Below are positions 34,814 through 43,170 of a stretch of DNA of 54,285 bases, piece by piece (position 1 is the stretch's first letter; the number at the start of each line of letters is the position of its first letter). Under the pieces are notes generated by a model. It saw only the letters and a list, made by a program, of their open reading frames with translations. It did no database searches and was not told where the DNA came from. The position numbers and the translations under genes were made by a program. Source of the stretch: an uncultured Clostridia bacterium (lineage in GTDB: Bacteria > Bacillota > Clostridia > UMGS1810); NCBI GenBank assembly GCA_905210855.1, contig CAJLYL010000003.1, positions 1 to 54,285 of the forward strand, written 5' to 3'.

Positions 34814-35185
34814 TTATTTCTGATTTGCACCGATGGTGTATTCCGTGACGACATTGCCGTTGACGATGTGATCGTTGACAACGCGCAGTGCCTTTTCCGG
34901 TGTCATTTTTACGTATGTAGTCTTGGTGCCGTTTTCATCGATAACTTCGACGATCGGCTCGAACTGGCAGATGCCGATGCAGCCCGTCTGCGTGACCAGG
35001 ACGTCGTGAAGCTCGCGTTTGTTGACCTCATCCGAGATGGCGGTGAGAACCGGTCTTGCGCCTGCTGCGATGCCGCAGGTAGCCATGCCGACCAGAACAC
35101 GTGTTTTCGCTTCGGAATTTTCGCGGACGTTGACCGCCATTTTTGCTCTATCTCGAATTGCCTGAAGTTCAGCTAATGATTTCAT
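34814..35185 (-). CDS. HndB-like thioredoxin-fold [2Fe-2S] ferredoxin subunit
   Basis: A 123-residue thioredoxin-like [2Fe-2S] protein. Cluster cysteines are in GMATCGIAAGA (about 35-45) and QTGCIGICQFEP (about 67-78). This is the fourth structural subunit in HndABCD-type hydrogenases. The ATG at 35185 follows AAAGGAAAAG; the longer upstream frame overlaps the HATPase gene and is not real. It is followed after 12 nt by the NuoF-like gene. Confidence 0.9.
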   Translation of the reverse strand: MKSLAELQAIRDRAKMAVNVRENSEAKTRVLVGMATCGIAAGARPVLTAISDEVNKRELHDVLVTQTGCIGICQFEPIVEVIDENGTKTTYVKMTPEKALRVVNDHIVNGNVVTEYTIGANQK

Positions 35186-35228
35186 GTGGCTTTTCCTTTC
35201 TGCGCCTTGCGCATTGATACTACGAGAG

Positions 35229-35768
35229 CTACTTAAGCTCTTCCTCCGCCTCTGCAAGATACTCCCGAATCCACGCCGATACCGCAGGCTCCGTAAACGG
35301 AACGCCCTCCAGCTGCTCGCGCAGCATACGGGTATCGAGGGTAATCTCTTTTTCTTCAACGCTGTGGGTAAAGAGAAAATCGAGTTCGGGATTGCAGGTG
35401 ATCAAAAGATGGATAACGGACGCGATGTCCCCGAGGGGGATCATATCGACATGCGAGGGACGAAACACAGCCGTGACTTTGGTGCCCTTCCCCTCTTCGG
35501 AATCAATCTGAAACGAGCCGCCCGTCATTTCCGCTTCCATTTTGAAAAGCGGCACGCCAAGCCCAACCTTGCGGGTGGTGCGTGTGGTGAAAAACGGATC
35601 GATGACGCTTTTGACCTGCTCCGCACTCATGCCGCAGCCGTTATCCGTTATCGTGATGGTTAAGGTGTCGTGCTTTTTCGATTCCGCGACCTGCACCGTG
35701 ATAAGCGATGCGCCCGCGCGAACGGAGTTCTGCACAATGTCCATCACATTCAACGAAAGCTCGCGCAT
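35229..35768 (-). CDS. GHKL ATPase-domain protein within the hydrogenase operon
   Basis: A 179-residue protein made mostly of a histidine-kinase-type ATPase domain. The N box is MDIVQNSVRAGAS (about 9-21), the G1 box TDNGCGM (about 41-47), and the G2-like GLGVPLFKMEAE (about 69-80). No phospho-acceptor histidine domain or membrane segment is present, so it is not a classical kinase. Such a gene sits between the NuoE- and HndB-type genes in many clostridial hydrogenase operons; its role is unproven. It has no ribosome binding site and starts 3 nt after the NuoE-type stop, suggesting translational coupling. Confidence 0.85.
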   Translation of the reverse strand: MRELSLNVMDIVQNSVRAGASLITVQVAESKKHDTLTITITDNGCGMSAEQVKSVIDPFFTTRTTRKVGLGVPLFKMEAEMTGGSFQIDSEEGKGTKVTAVFRPSHVDMIPLGDIASVIHLLITCNPELDFLFTHSVEEKEITLDTRMLREQLEGVPFTEPAVSAWIREYLAEAEEELK

Positions 35769-35771
35769 GGC

Positions 35772-36269
35772 TTACGCTGTGTATTTTGCAAGAATCTTAT
35801 CCACGTCCTCGGGAACGAGACGGCCGTAAACGTCTTCGTTGACGGTGAGGACCGGTGCAAGGCCACAGGCGCCGATGCAGCGACATGCGGTGAGCGAGAA
35901 CACACCGTCCGGCGTACATTCCTCCGGCTGGATGCCGAGCTTTGCAACGAGACGGTCAAGAACCTTATCTGCACCCTTAACGTAACATGCGGTGCCGAGG
36001 CAAATGGAAATGTTGTACTTACCCTTCGGAGTGAGCGAGAACTGAGAATAGAACGTGGAAACGCCGTAGACCTCTTCGAGAGATACATCGAGACCGCGTG
36101 CAATCTCCTTCTGCACTTCGATCGGCAGGTAGCCGTAGATATCCTGCGCCTTGTGCAGTGCAGCCATGACGGCGCCCTTTTCATTCTTGAGGCTCTCGAT
36201 GACTGCGAGGAGCTTCTCATGCTGCTCGGGAGTATCGGTAAACGGAATGGTACTGATACGCTTTTGCAT
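35772..36269 (-). CDS. NuoE/HndA-type [2Fe-2S] subunit of bifurcating hydrogenase
   Basis: The 24-kDa-type thioredoxin-fold subunit, 165 residues. It has an N-terminal helical part (ALHKAQDIYGYLP), then the cluster ligands in CLGTACYVKGA (about 92-102) and CRCIGACGLAPV (about 131-142). It relays electrons to the FMN subunit. First gene of the operon, with GGGAGG 8 nt upstream of the ATG. The preceding 430 nt hold its promoter and several inverted repeats. Confidence 0.94.
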   Translation of the reverse strand: MQKRISTIPFTDTPEQHEKLLAVIESLKNEKGAVMAALHKAQDIYGYLPIEVQKEIARGLDVSLEEVYGVSTFYSQFSLTPKGKYNISICLGTACYVKGADKVLDRLVAKLGIQPEECTPDGVFSLTACRCIGACGLAPVLTVNEDVYGRLVPEDVDKILAKYTA

Positions 36270-36360
36270 TTTATTTCCTCCCTGATAAAATTAAGTTTAA
36301 ATTCAGGTATGGTTCGGTCTGCGCCCCTATTGGGCGGAGAGCTTTCATACATCTTTATGA

Positions 36361-36568
36361 ATTATATCAAAATCGATATACATAATAATTCTAAAAAAGA
36401 ATTAAAATCGAAAGTTTGTCAAACCCATGACGAAATTTTTGTCAGTTCTTTTAGCGTACAGCACAAAAATTTCGTTTTCGGGCATTTGTTAAAGTATACA
36501 AAAACAGTATAGATTTGCCGTGAAAAGGTTGAAATATCACTCATTTTATCGATATTTTATATCGATAA
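36361..36568 (-). promoter_or_regulatory. Upstream region of the hydrogenase operon with promoter and inverted repeats
   Basis: The gene-free stretch 36270-36751 holds a minus-strand extended -10 (TGATATAAT; -10 at 36361-36366) without a good -35. It also holds a 13-bp inverted repeat (ACGAAATTTTTGT at 36430-36442, inverse at 36463-36475) and a perfect 10-bp palindrome (TTATCGATAT, TTT, ATATCGATAA at 36546-36568). A TTGTTAA half-site at about 36487 weakly recalls Rex. The weak -35 suggests activator dependence. Confidence 0.55.
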
Positions 36569-36701
36569 AAGTATATCTATTCCGTTTTCTCCCGATTCGC
36601 AAAAGTTAGAAACAGCTAATTTTCAAAGAAGCGAGATTTAACTAAATTTTATGCAATTTAACGAAAATTCGATGATTTGGCCATGTTGGTAAAAATGACG
36701 A

Positions 36702-36740
36702 AAGCTGTGCGTTATGCGAAATTCGCATAGCACACAGCTT
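36702..36740 (-). terminator. Terminator of the sensory-hydrogenase operon
   Basis: A 19-nt arm beginning AAGCTGTG pairs with its inverse through two G-U pairs, 12 nt after the PHP-gene stop. A T-run follows on the minus strand (CATTTTTACC). Confidence 0.8.
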
Positions 36741-36751
36741 GACGTTTTTCC

Positions 36752-37492
36752 TTATAAAGCTTGAAATCTACCTGCACCGCACCCACGCAGCACATCTAAA
36801 AGCGCTTTGGCGGTTTTTTCCGGCAGTTCCACCGTTTGGTGTTCTTCGGGCATCAAATGCAGGTAATGCGCGTCAGAGCTGCGCAGGAGCATCATGCTTT
36901 CGAGCTCCGGGTGCAGAAGCCGCTGCTGTGCGGCATCGGCAGTAAGGGACAGCTCTGCTGCGGAAAACTGCGCTTCCGGCGGGATAGCACCGAGCGACGC
37001 AGTGACGCTGTACGCGTCTTTATCGACATGCGCGGGAAACGCCACGCCGTTAAACTTTTTCACGAGCGCCTGCACATCGTTGATGCTGATGTCTGTTGCG
37101 GTAATGAGAAGCTCGGAAATTTCGCCGATCTTCTCGTCGTCCTCATTCAAGATCCACTGCTCGCCGAAAATTTCCGGGCGGTTCGGCACCTTTGGAATGT
37201 GCGCACAGACGTATTTATCGAACGCGAGCGCGTCCTCGACCGTTTCAAACAGACAGACGACGTGTGCTTCTTCGGCGGTGCAGAGTTCCATACCGGGAAT
37301 GACGAGCACGTCCGTGGCCTGCCCCACCTTTACCGCGGCGGGCGTATTGCGGCAGGTATTGTGATCCGTAAGCGCGATGATGTCGCAGCCGAGCAGCGCC
37401 GCCATATTGACGAGGTTGTTCGGCGTCATGTCCGTATCGCCGCACGGAGAAAGGCACGAGTGCAGGTGCAGGTCGTACCGATAGCTGTTCAT
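36752..37492 (-). CDS. PHP-domain phosphoesterase of the sensory-hydrogenase operon
   Basis: A 246-residue metal-dependent PHP hydrolase. The metal-binding motifs are DLHLHSCLSPCGD (about 7-19), LTDHN (about 41-45), an AHVDKD segment (about 152-157) and SSDAHYLH (about 205-212). PHP genes are found beside sensory hydrogenases in several anaerobic Firmicutes; the substrate is unknown and could be a phosphorylated protein or nucleotide signal. Last gene of the operon. It starts 4 nt after the preceding DRTGG-protein stop; the ATG at 37492 is where homology begins. Confidence 0.88.
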   Translation of the reverse strand: MNSYRYDLHLHSCLSPCGDTDMTPNNLVNMAALLGCDIIALTDHNTCRNTPAAVKVGQATDVLVIPGMELCTAEEAHVVCLFETVEDALAFDKYVCAHIPKVPNRPEIFGEQWILNEDDEKIGEISELLITATDISINDVQALVKKFNGVAFPAHVDKDAYSVTASLGAIPPEAQFSAAELSLTADAAQQRLLHPELESMMLLRSSDAHYLHLMPEEHQTVELPEKTAKALLDVLRGCGAGRFQAL

Positions 37493-37496
37493 ACAT

Positions 37497-37829
37497 TCAC
37501 CCCAGTAATGAAGCGATTTTGAGCGCGGTTTCAAAGGCAGGCAGGGATGTGCCGTACACGGCGATTTCCTGCTGCTCGGCACGCGCTTTGGCATCTGCAT
37601 CCAAAACGGCATCTTCTACAAGGATGATGCCTGCGGTATCGGCAAGCGATGCGACCGCGATGGCGTTGACGTTGCCCATGACAGTAAGCCACGCGTCGTC
37701 CGCTTTGGCTCTGCCCATGACCCAGCTTAAAAGATCGCCGCAGTAGCAGCCCTTTACTTCGCGCGTTGTATCTGTATTTTCGGTCAAAAGCTTCCAGCCG
37801 AGTGTTTCGGCCATTTCCCCTATCTGCAT
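37497..37829 (-). CDS. DRTGG-domain protein (second copy)
   Basis: A 110-residue protein recognisable as a DRTGG domain, which occurs with CBS domains and in phosphotransacetylase-associated proteins. Seen here are the GCYCGDLLSWVM segment near residue 27 and the central sheet WLTVMGNVNAIAVASL. It is related in plan to the first gene of the operon but not a close copy. It has no transmembrane part. A ligand-binding role is assumed from the family; it lies between the sensory hydrogenase and the PHP gene. Confidence 0.75.
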   Translation of the reverse strand: MQIGEMAETLGWKLLTENTDTTREVKGCYCGDLLSWVMGRAKADDAWLTVMGNVNAIAVASLADTAGIILVEDAVLDADAKARAEQQEIAVYGTSLPAFETALKIASLLG

Positions 37830-37840
37830 TTTACTTCCCC

Positions 37841-39157
37841 CTATTCGTCATCACTTGTGCGTTTGCCGCCGTCAAGGTCTAAATTTGAGAGCGAATCCGC
37901 AAAACGGCGGATCTCCTTGCGCAGGATGAACACGCAGTCTTCCTTGCGGCAGCTTCCGCGCACGGTGTCCTCTGCAAAGGCACGGCAGCTCGGTGCGCCG
38001 CACGCGCCGCAATCGAGCCCCGGCAGCTCCGCTTCCACCTTGTCGATCTCCATCATCATTTCCATGGCGCGGGAAATATCCTCCGAAAGCGTTAAAACAT
38101 TGGAAAACTCCAGCCCGCTGCCCCAGTTCATTTCCTCCGGGACGGTTTTGTTTTTCTCCAAGTGATTCTGCGAGACGGGCAGATATTTGCGCAATCTTTG
38201 CAATCTTGCAATGGCGACATACGGATTTTCGACGCATAGCACGCCGCCGACGCAGCCGCCGGAGCAGGCGTTGAGCTCGATGAAATCCAGCTCACCGATG
38301 CGTTCGTCTTCAATCTCCTCCAAAACGCGGATGACGTTTTCGATGCCGTCCGCCGCGAGATATTTTTCTTTTAACAGCGCCGAGGATTCGCCGCCGGAGG
38401 TCGCCCAGCTGACACCGATAATGCCGGAATTTGAGAGCGATTCGAGATCTTTTGGCGTGAGCTTATCCATGCGGCTTGAAAGCTGCGGGAAAATTTCGCT
38501 GATGGCGATGGCGCCGTCTACCTCCGATTTTTCGATGCCAATGGGCATGCGAATATCCGTAACCTTTGCGGGACACGGCGTGATGAAAAAGCAGCCGATC
38601 TGCTCTTTCGGCAGGCCCGTTTTCTGCATGGCCTGCTGCTTTGCAATCCTTGCTGCAGTCTCCATGGGCGACAAAAGCGGCAGAACGTGGTCGCAGAGAT
38701 CCGGGAAGCGGACGCGGATTAAACGCACGACAGCCGGGCAAGCCGAGCTGATGACGGGGCGCTGCAAGGTGCCGGCATCCATCAGACGGCGGGTAGCCTC
38801 GCTGACAAGCTCTGCCGCGCCGGAGACCTCCATGACGTCATCGAACCCAAGCTTTTTAAGGCCGGATAAAACATAATCCTGATCGTCCAAATTATTAAAC
38901 TGCCCATAAAGAGACGGTGCGGGCAGCGCGATTTTATATGTAAACTTTTCCAGCATGGAAAGGTGGTCATGCTTTGCACGCTTTGCGTGGTGCGGGCAGA
39001 TGCGGATGCACTCTCCGCAATCGATACAGCGCTCGCTCATGATGACCGCTTTGCCGCTGCGCACGCGAATGGCTTCCGTTGGGCAGCGCTTAATGCAGTT
39101 TGTGCAGCCTACGCACTTGCTTTCATCGAGCGTGACCGAGTGGAAAAAAATACCCAA
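37841..39157 (-). CDS. Sensory-type [FeFe]-hydrogenase-like protein
   Basis: A 438-residue protein with an N-terminal two-[4Fe-4S] ferredoxin (CVGCTNCIKRC at 15-25; CIDCGECIRIC at 44-54), an H-cluster domain and a C-terminal [4Fe-4S] motif (CGACGAPSC at 383-391, Cys408). All four H-cluster cysteines appear kept: Cys140 (SSACPA), Cys195 (TPCPAK), Cys298 and Cys302 (ACSGGC). The residues around them depart from catalytic enzymes: no TSCCPxW, Ala and Val near the cluster, and a disrupted GGG. There is no PAS domain. This fits a redox or H2 sensor rather than a turnover enzyme. Start is TTG, 9 nt after GGAGGAGG. Confidence 0.85.
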   Translation of the reverse strand: MGIFFHSVTLDESKCVGCTNCIKRCPTEAIRVRSGKAVIMSERCIDCGECIRICPHHAKRAKHDHLSMLEKFTYKIALPAPSLYGQFNNLDDQDYVLSGLKKLGFDDVMEVSGAAELVSEATRRLMDAGTLQRPVISSACPAVVRLIRVRFPDLCDHVLPLLSPMETAARIAKQQAMQKTGLPKEQIGCFFITPCPAKVTDIRMPIGIEKSEVDGAIAISEIFPQLSSRMDKLTPKDLESLSNSGIIGVSWATSGGESSALLKEKYLAADGIENVIRVLEEIEDERIGELDFIELNACSGGCVGGVLCVENPYVAIARLQRLRKYLPVSQNHLEKNKTVPEEMNWGSGLEFSNVLTLSEDISRAMEMMMEIDKVEAELPGLDCGACGAPSCRAFAEDTVRGSCRKEDCVFILRKEIRRFADSLSNLDLDGGKRTSDDE

Positions 39158-39191
39158 TCTAACGCGCCTCCTCCATTATCCTATACAGAGC

Positions 39192-39626
39192 TTACGATTT
39201 TTCGCTCTGCGCGTAAACGACCATTTTGAGCGTGGTACCTTGCCCCACGACCGAATCAATCGTCATTTCGTCGGAATACTTCTTCATGTTCGGCAGGCCC
39301 ATGCCGGCGCCAAAACCAAGCGACCGCACGTTATCCGGCGCGGTAGACCAGCCCTCCTGCATGGCTTTTTCCACGTCTGCGATGCCGGGACCGTGATCGG
39401 TGAGCACGATGACAACCTTATCCGGGTCCACGTCCACATTGGCTTCGCCGCCGCCCGCATGGATGACCATGTTGATTTCACCCTCGTACATGGCGATGGA
39501 AACGCGGCGAATGGCAGATGGGTTATAGCCGAGCTTTTTTAATTTATGCTTTACATCGCCCGAAGCTTCGCCCGCGCGGGTAAAATCATCGCCGGGGACT
39601 GTATACCGAAGTTGCAGCATACTCAT
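39192..39626 (-). CDS. RsbW/anti-sigma-like GHKL ATPase
   Basis: A 144-residue single ATPase domain resembling the serine kinases RsbW, RsbT and SpoIIAB. The N box is around AMYEGEINMVIHAGG (about 45-59), the G1 box TDHGPGI (about 76-82), and the G2 box LGFGAGMGLPNMKK (about 102-115). It probably phosphorylates or sequesters a partner protein in the cytoplasm. No sigma factor or STAS antagonist is next to it. It overlaps the first DRTGG gene by 4 nt and precedes the sensory hydrogenase, so it could convert that sensor's state into a protein-protein signal. Confidence 0.85.
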   Translation of the reverse strand: MSMLQLRYTVPGDDFTRAGEASGDVKHKLKKLGYNPSAIRRVSIAMYEGEINMVIHAGGGEANVDVDPDKVVIVLTDHGPGIADVEKAMQEGWSTAPDNVRSLGFGAGMGLPNMKKYSDEMTIDSVVGQGTTLKMVVYAQSEKS

Positions 39627-39973
39627 GATACGTCACACCCGCCTTCTAATCCTTTTTCGTATAGGAGGCCGCACGCCGTGAACATTCTGTACGGCGTTGC
39701 GAGGATGGTGATGTCCTTTTGCCGTGCGAGCGACAACACGGTCTCATCCGGGCGCTTGCCGCGCACAAAGATGATGCAGTGCATATCCATCATTTCCGCC
39801 GTGCGTACCACCTGCGGATTGACAAGGCCCGTGAGCAGCACGGACTGATCCTTTACGAACGCCAGCACGTCGCTCATCATATCGCTGCCGCATGCGGTTT
39901 TGACCTCTTCCTGAAGGTCGCCCTCCGCCAGTATTTCCGCCTTTAAAATGTTGACAATATTCTGTACCTTCAT
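39623..39973 (-). CDS. DRTGG-domain protein (first gene of sensory operon)
   Basis: A 116-residue protein with the small alpha/beta DRTGG fold. A sheet-rich core reads SVLLTGLVNPQVVRTAEM and MHCIIFVRGKRPDE, followed by ILATPYRMFTACGLLYE. The family name motif is degenerate here. It overlaps the anti-sigma-like gene by 4 nt. A consensus promoter lies 78-106 nt upstream. Likely a ligand- or partner-binding subunit of the signalling module. Confidence 0.78.
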   Translation of the reverse strand: MKVQNIVNILKAEILAEGDLQEEVKTACGSDMMSDVLAFVKDQSVLLTGLVNPQVVRTAEMMDMHCIIFVRGKRPDETVLSLARQKDITILATPYRMFTACGLLYEKGLEGGCDVS

Positions 39974-40050
39974 GAAAGCTTCACCCTTTCGCCGAGTTCG
40001 GACACGGGTCTGTTTGCTCTTTTTGAGCCTAAAGTGTCCTTGTTTCTGTT

Positions 40051-40079
40051 ATTATACAAAAAGATTTCCAAAAAATCAA
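40051..40079 (-). promoter_or_regulatory. Promoter of the sensory-hydrogenase operon
   Basis: Minus-strand -35 TTGATT (40074-40079), 17-bp spacer and -10 TATAAT (40051-40056). It drives the DRTGG, anti-sigma-like, sensory hydrogenase, DRTGG and PHP genes. The rest of 39974-40421 holds only the divergent serC promoter and leader. Confidence 0.8.
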
Positions 40080-40287
40080 TCCGTTATGGAAAATGTTCTG
40101 TACTTTTAGATAGTTTTTAAAGCGCTTTTTTGCCGCGTTTTTTGCCTTGCGGCCGAAAAATGCGGACTTGTCAGCAGAAGGTGGACAATTTATTTGTATT
40201 TGTGCATGGGGTACGAACGAAATGCAGCATTCGATATTTGTCCACCGATTAGATACACCTGTTTTTATTTCAAAAACAAATTTATAC

Positions 40288-40359
40288 TTGACATTTGCGT
40301 TTTGCTGTATGTATAATAGGGGAAACTTTACCGCAGTGCTATAAGAAATCACGGTAAAG
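40288..40359 (+). promoter_or_regulatory. serC promoter and leader hairpin
   Basis: TTGACA (40288-40293), 18-bp spacer and TATAAT (40312-40317). The leader then contains CTTTACCG (40326-40333) and its inverse CGGTAAAG (40352-40359), an 8-bp stem with an 18-nt loop right after the start site. No known riboswitch class is recognised. Confidence 0.75.
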
Positions 40360-40421
40360 CAAGGCAAATCTATTTTATTATCCGGTGCGATTTAACGCGC
40401 CAAAGAAAGGAAGATCTTACT

Positions 40422-41507
40422 ATGAACCGTGTGTACAACTTCTCTGCCGGCCCCTCTATGCTGCCGGAAAGCGTTCTTCTGAGAGCCGCTGCCGAAATGC
40501 TCGACTATGAAGGATCAGGCCAGTCCGTGATGGAGATGTCACACCGATCTAAGGTCTATGACGCGATCATCAAGGGCGCGGAAAGCCTTCTGCGCGAAGT
40601 GATGGAGATCCCGGATAACTACAAGGTGCTCTTTTTGCAGGGCGGCGCATCCTCGCAGTTTGCGATGGTGCCGCTGAATCTGATGACGAAAAACCGCAAG
40701 GCCGACTATGTACTCTCCGGCCAGTTCTCCACAAAAGCGTATAAGGAAGCCGCGCGCTTTGGCGACTGCAAAGTGGTGGCATCCTCGAAAGAGCAGAATT
40801 TCAGCCGCATTCCCGACCTTGACCCGAAGGAGTTCCGCCCGGACGCGGACTACTTCCATATCTGCATGAACAACACGATCTACGGCACGGTGTTCCATGC
40901 GCTGCCGGAAACGGGTGACGTGCCGCTTGTGGCGGACATTTCCTCCTGCATTCTGAGCCGACCGATCGATGTTTCGAGATTCGGCGTTTTGTATGCGGGC
41001 GCGCAGAAAAATGTAGCCCCGGCAGGCCTGACCATTGTCATCATCCGCGAGGATCTCATCGGCGAGCCGCAGGAAAAAACGCCGACGATGTTCATGTATA
41101 AGACGCACGCGGAAAGCGACAGCATGTACAACACGCCGCCGTGCTACTCCATTTACATGTGCAAGCTCGTTTTGGAATGGCTGAAAAACGAAGTAGGCGG
41201 GCTGAAGGCGATGGAAAAGCGCAACGTGGAAAAAGCCGCGCTGCTCTATGATTTTCTCGACCGCTCAAAGCTTTTTAAGGGCTGCGCCGAAAAAGAAAGC
41301 CGTTCCATTATGAACGTGACATTTGTGACGGGCGACAAGGATTTAGACGCAAAATTCGTGCAGGAAGCTGCCGCTGCGGGCTTTGTGAATCTGAAGGGCC
41401 ACCGCAGCGTGGGCGGCATGCGCGCGTCTATCTATAACGCGATGCCGCGCGAAGGCGTGGAGAAGCTTGTTCAGTTTATGGAGAACTTTGAAAAGGAGAA
41501 TGCCTGA
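40422..41507 (+). CDS. serC: Phosphoserine aminotransferase
   Basis: PLP enzyme converting 3-phosphohydroxypyruvate to phosphoserine. The 361-residue protein starts VYNFSAGPSMLPESVL, a family hallmark, and carries the PLP lysine in YAGAQKNVAPAGL (about 191-203). HRSVGGMRASIYNA near 325 is the phosphate-binding end. GAAAGGAAG precedes the ATG. It overlaps serA (TGATG), so the two serine-synthesis enzymes are coupled. serB is not present. Confidence 0.97.
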   Translation: MNRVYNFSAGPSMLPESVLLRAAAEMLDYEGSGQSVMEMSHRSKVYDAIIKGAESLLREVMEIPDNYKVLFLQGGASSQFAMVPLNLMTKNRKADYVLSGQFSTKAYKEAARFGDCKVVASSKEQNFSRIPDLDPKEFRPDADYFHICMNNTIYGTVFHALPETGDVPLVADISSCILSRPIDVSRFGVLYAGAQKNVAPAGLTIVIIREDLIGEPQEKTPTMFMYKTHAESDSMYNTPPCYSIYMCKLVLEWLKNEVGGLKAMEKRNVEKAALLYDFLDRSKLFKGCAEKESRSIMNVTFVTGDKDLDAKFVQEAAAAGFVNLKGHRSVGGMRASIYNAMPREGVEKLVQFMENFEKENA

Positions 41508-42667
41508 TGTACAACATACTTTGCCTCAATAAGATCAGCCCGCTCGGCACCGACCGTTTGGGCGAAAACTATACATACGCTGCCGAAATTGAGAACCCGG
41601 AGGGCATTTTAGTGCGCTCCGCCGCCATGCACGACATGAAATTGCCCAATAGCCTGCTTGCAATCGCGAGGGCCGGCGCGGGCGTGAACAACATTCCCGT
41701 GGAAAAGTGCGCGGAAGCCGGCATTGTGGTGTTCAACACACCCGGCGCAAACGCCAACGCCGTGAAGGAGCTGGTGCTGGCGGCACTGCTTTTGACGTCG
41801 AGAAAAATTGTCCCGGCGATTGAATGGGCGCAGACACTAAAAGGCACGGCAGACATTTCGAAGCAGGTGGAAAAAGGAAAATCTGCGTTTGCGGGGCCGG
41901 AAATTCTCGGCAAAAAGCTGGGCGTGATTGGTCTTGGCGCGATCGGCGTGCTCGTTGCGAACGCCGCACAGACGCTCGGCATGCAGGTATACGGCTTCGA
42001 CCCGTTCCTTTCCGTGGACGCTGCATGGAACCTTTCGAGCGACATTGTGAAGGCCGCTTCCGTGGATGAGATTTTTGAAAAGTGCGATTACATTACAATA
42101 CATGTACCGCTAAATGACTCGACGCGCGGACTCATAGGCGCGGACGCTTTGAAAAAAGTGAAAAAAGGTGTGCGCGTCTTAAACTTCTCGCGCGGGGCGC
42201 TCGTCGATACCGACGCGATGTTGGCGGCGCTTGCAGACGGCACCGTTGCTGCGTATGCGACGGACTTCCCGGATGACGCGCTGCTCGGGGTCGAAAACGT
42301 CATCGCGATCCCGCACCTTGGCGCTTCCACGCCGGAAAGCGAGGATAACTGCGCTGTGATGGCCGCAGAGGAGCTGAAGGATTACATTGAAAACGGCAAC
42401 ATCCGAAATGCCGTCAACTTCCCGAATATTTCCATGGCGCGCGGCGCGGACACACGCATTTGCCTTGCGCACAGAAACATTCCAAATACCATCGGTTCGT
42501 TCACACAGGTGTGCGGTGAAGCGGGCATCAACATTGAGAACATGCTCTCGAAATCGCGTGGCGACTGGGCATACACCATTTTGGACGTTACGGGCGACGT
42601 GACGGAGGACGTGCGCGAAAAGCTGGCGGCACTTTCGCCGGTTGTAAGGGCAAGAGTGATAAAGTAA
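41507..42667 (+). CDS. serA: D-3-phosphoglycerate dehydrogenase
   Basis: Oxidises 3-phosphoglycerate to phosphohydroxypyruvate with NAD+. The 386 residues include the NAD motif GVIGLGAIGVLVAN (about 140-153), the catalytic HLGAS histidine (about 271) and a C-terminal ACT domain (about 320-386, starting RNIPNTIGSFTQV) for serine feedback. The intervening domain of some bacterial SerA proteins is lacking, giving the short form. The ATG overlaps the serC stop. About 130 nt later a strong terminator follows. Confidence 0.96.
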   Translation: MYNILCLNKISPLGTDRLGENYTYAAEIENPEGILVRSAAMHDMKLPNSLLAIARAGAGVNNIPVEKCAEAGIVVFNTPGANANAVKELVLAALLLTSRKIVPAIEWAQTLKGTADISKQVEKGKSAFAGPEILGKKLGVIGLGAIGVLVANAAQTLGMQVYGFDPFLSVDAAWNLSSDIVKAASVDEIFEKCDYITIHVPLNDSTRGLIGADALKKVKKGVRVLNFSRGALVDTDAMLAALADGTVAAYATDFPDDALLGVENVIAIPHLGASTPESEDNCAVMAAEELKDYIENGNIRNAVNFPNISMARGADTRICLAHRNIPNTIGSFTQVCGEAGINIENMLSKSRGDWAYTILDVTGDVTEDVREKLAALSPVVRARVIK

Positions 42668-42795
42668 ACTCTTACTTCGCCATTCGCGGACAGGAGACCG
42701 AGAAAAAGATAGAGGATATCGTGACAAGGCACGAATCGGTCGTTTTAAGCCGAGCCAAAAGCGCGACCTTTATTTCTGTGATTTTGCAAAACAAC

Positions 42796-42837
42796 AAAAA
42801 CACGGTGCAGCTTCATTTCGGCTGCACCGTGTTTTTT
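42796..42837. terminator. Bidirectional terminator after serA
   Basis: AACACGGTGCAGC and its exact inverse enclose an 8-nt loop, flanked by an A-run and a T-run. It ends serC-serA and the small minus-strand gene at 42858-43079. Confidence 0.92.
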
Positions 42838-42857
42838 GAGTTTACGGATAATGCTGT

Positions 42858-43079
42858 TCAGTTTTGCTCCTCCACGGCGCTACCCAACAAGAGGGCGGCG
42901 ATGCACTGCACGATCTCTTTGTCGCTGGCATCTTCGGGGATGGCGCTCCAAAACGCGCGGGCTGCGGCATTTGAAGAATTCTTCGCCGTGCGAAGGGCTT
43001 TGCCAATCTCCTCGCGGACCGTTTCACCGTCTACGCCGTGTTTGGCTGCTACGCGCAGCATCAATTCCTGTTCACTCAA
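42858..43079 (-). CDS. Small protein resembling a Spo0A C-terminal-type domain
   Basis: A 73-residue protein starting at a TTG, with AGGAAGG upstream. Segments AAKHGVDGETVREEIGKAL and FWSAIPEDASDKEIV recall the small Spo0A-C-like proteins seen in Oscillospirales, where a truncated helical DNA-binding domain occurs without a receiver. The match is by eye only and weak. Support for being real comes from its own consensus promoter (43171-43199), a leader hairpin and a terminator. If it binds DNA, its targets are unknown. Confidence 0.55.
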   Translation of the reverse strand: MSEQELMLRVAAKHGVDGETVREEIGKALRTAKNSSNAAARAFWSAIPEDASDKEIVQCIAALLLGSAVEEQN

Positions 43080-43170
43080 AATCTCTCATCCTTCCTGATC
43101 CGGCCCGGCAGCCCCGCTGTACTTTTAGAGCGGAGGCTGTCGGATGGGTGGTAAATCTGTCAGTAATGCC

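Noticed and set aside
36481..36500. Rex operator upstream of the hydrogenase operon
   Set aside because: Only one half-site (TTGTTAA) is good; the second half does not match the known inverted consensus and spacing.
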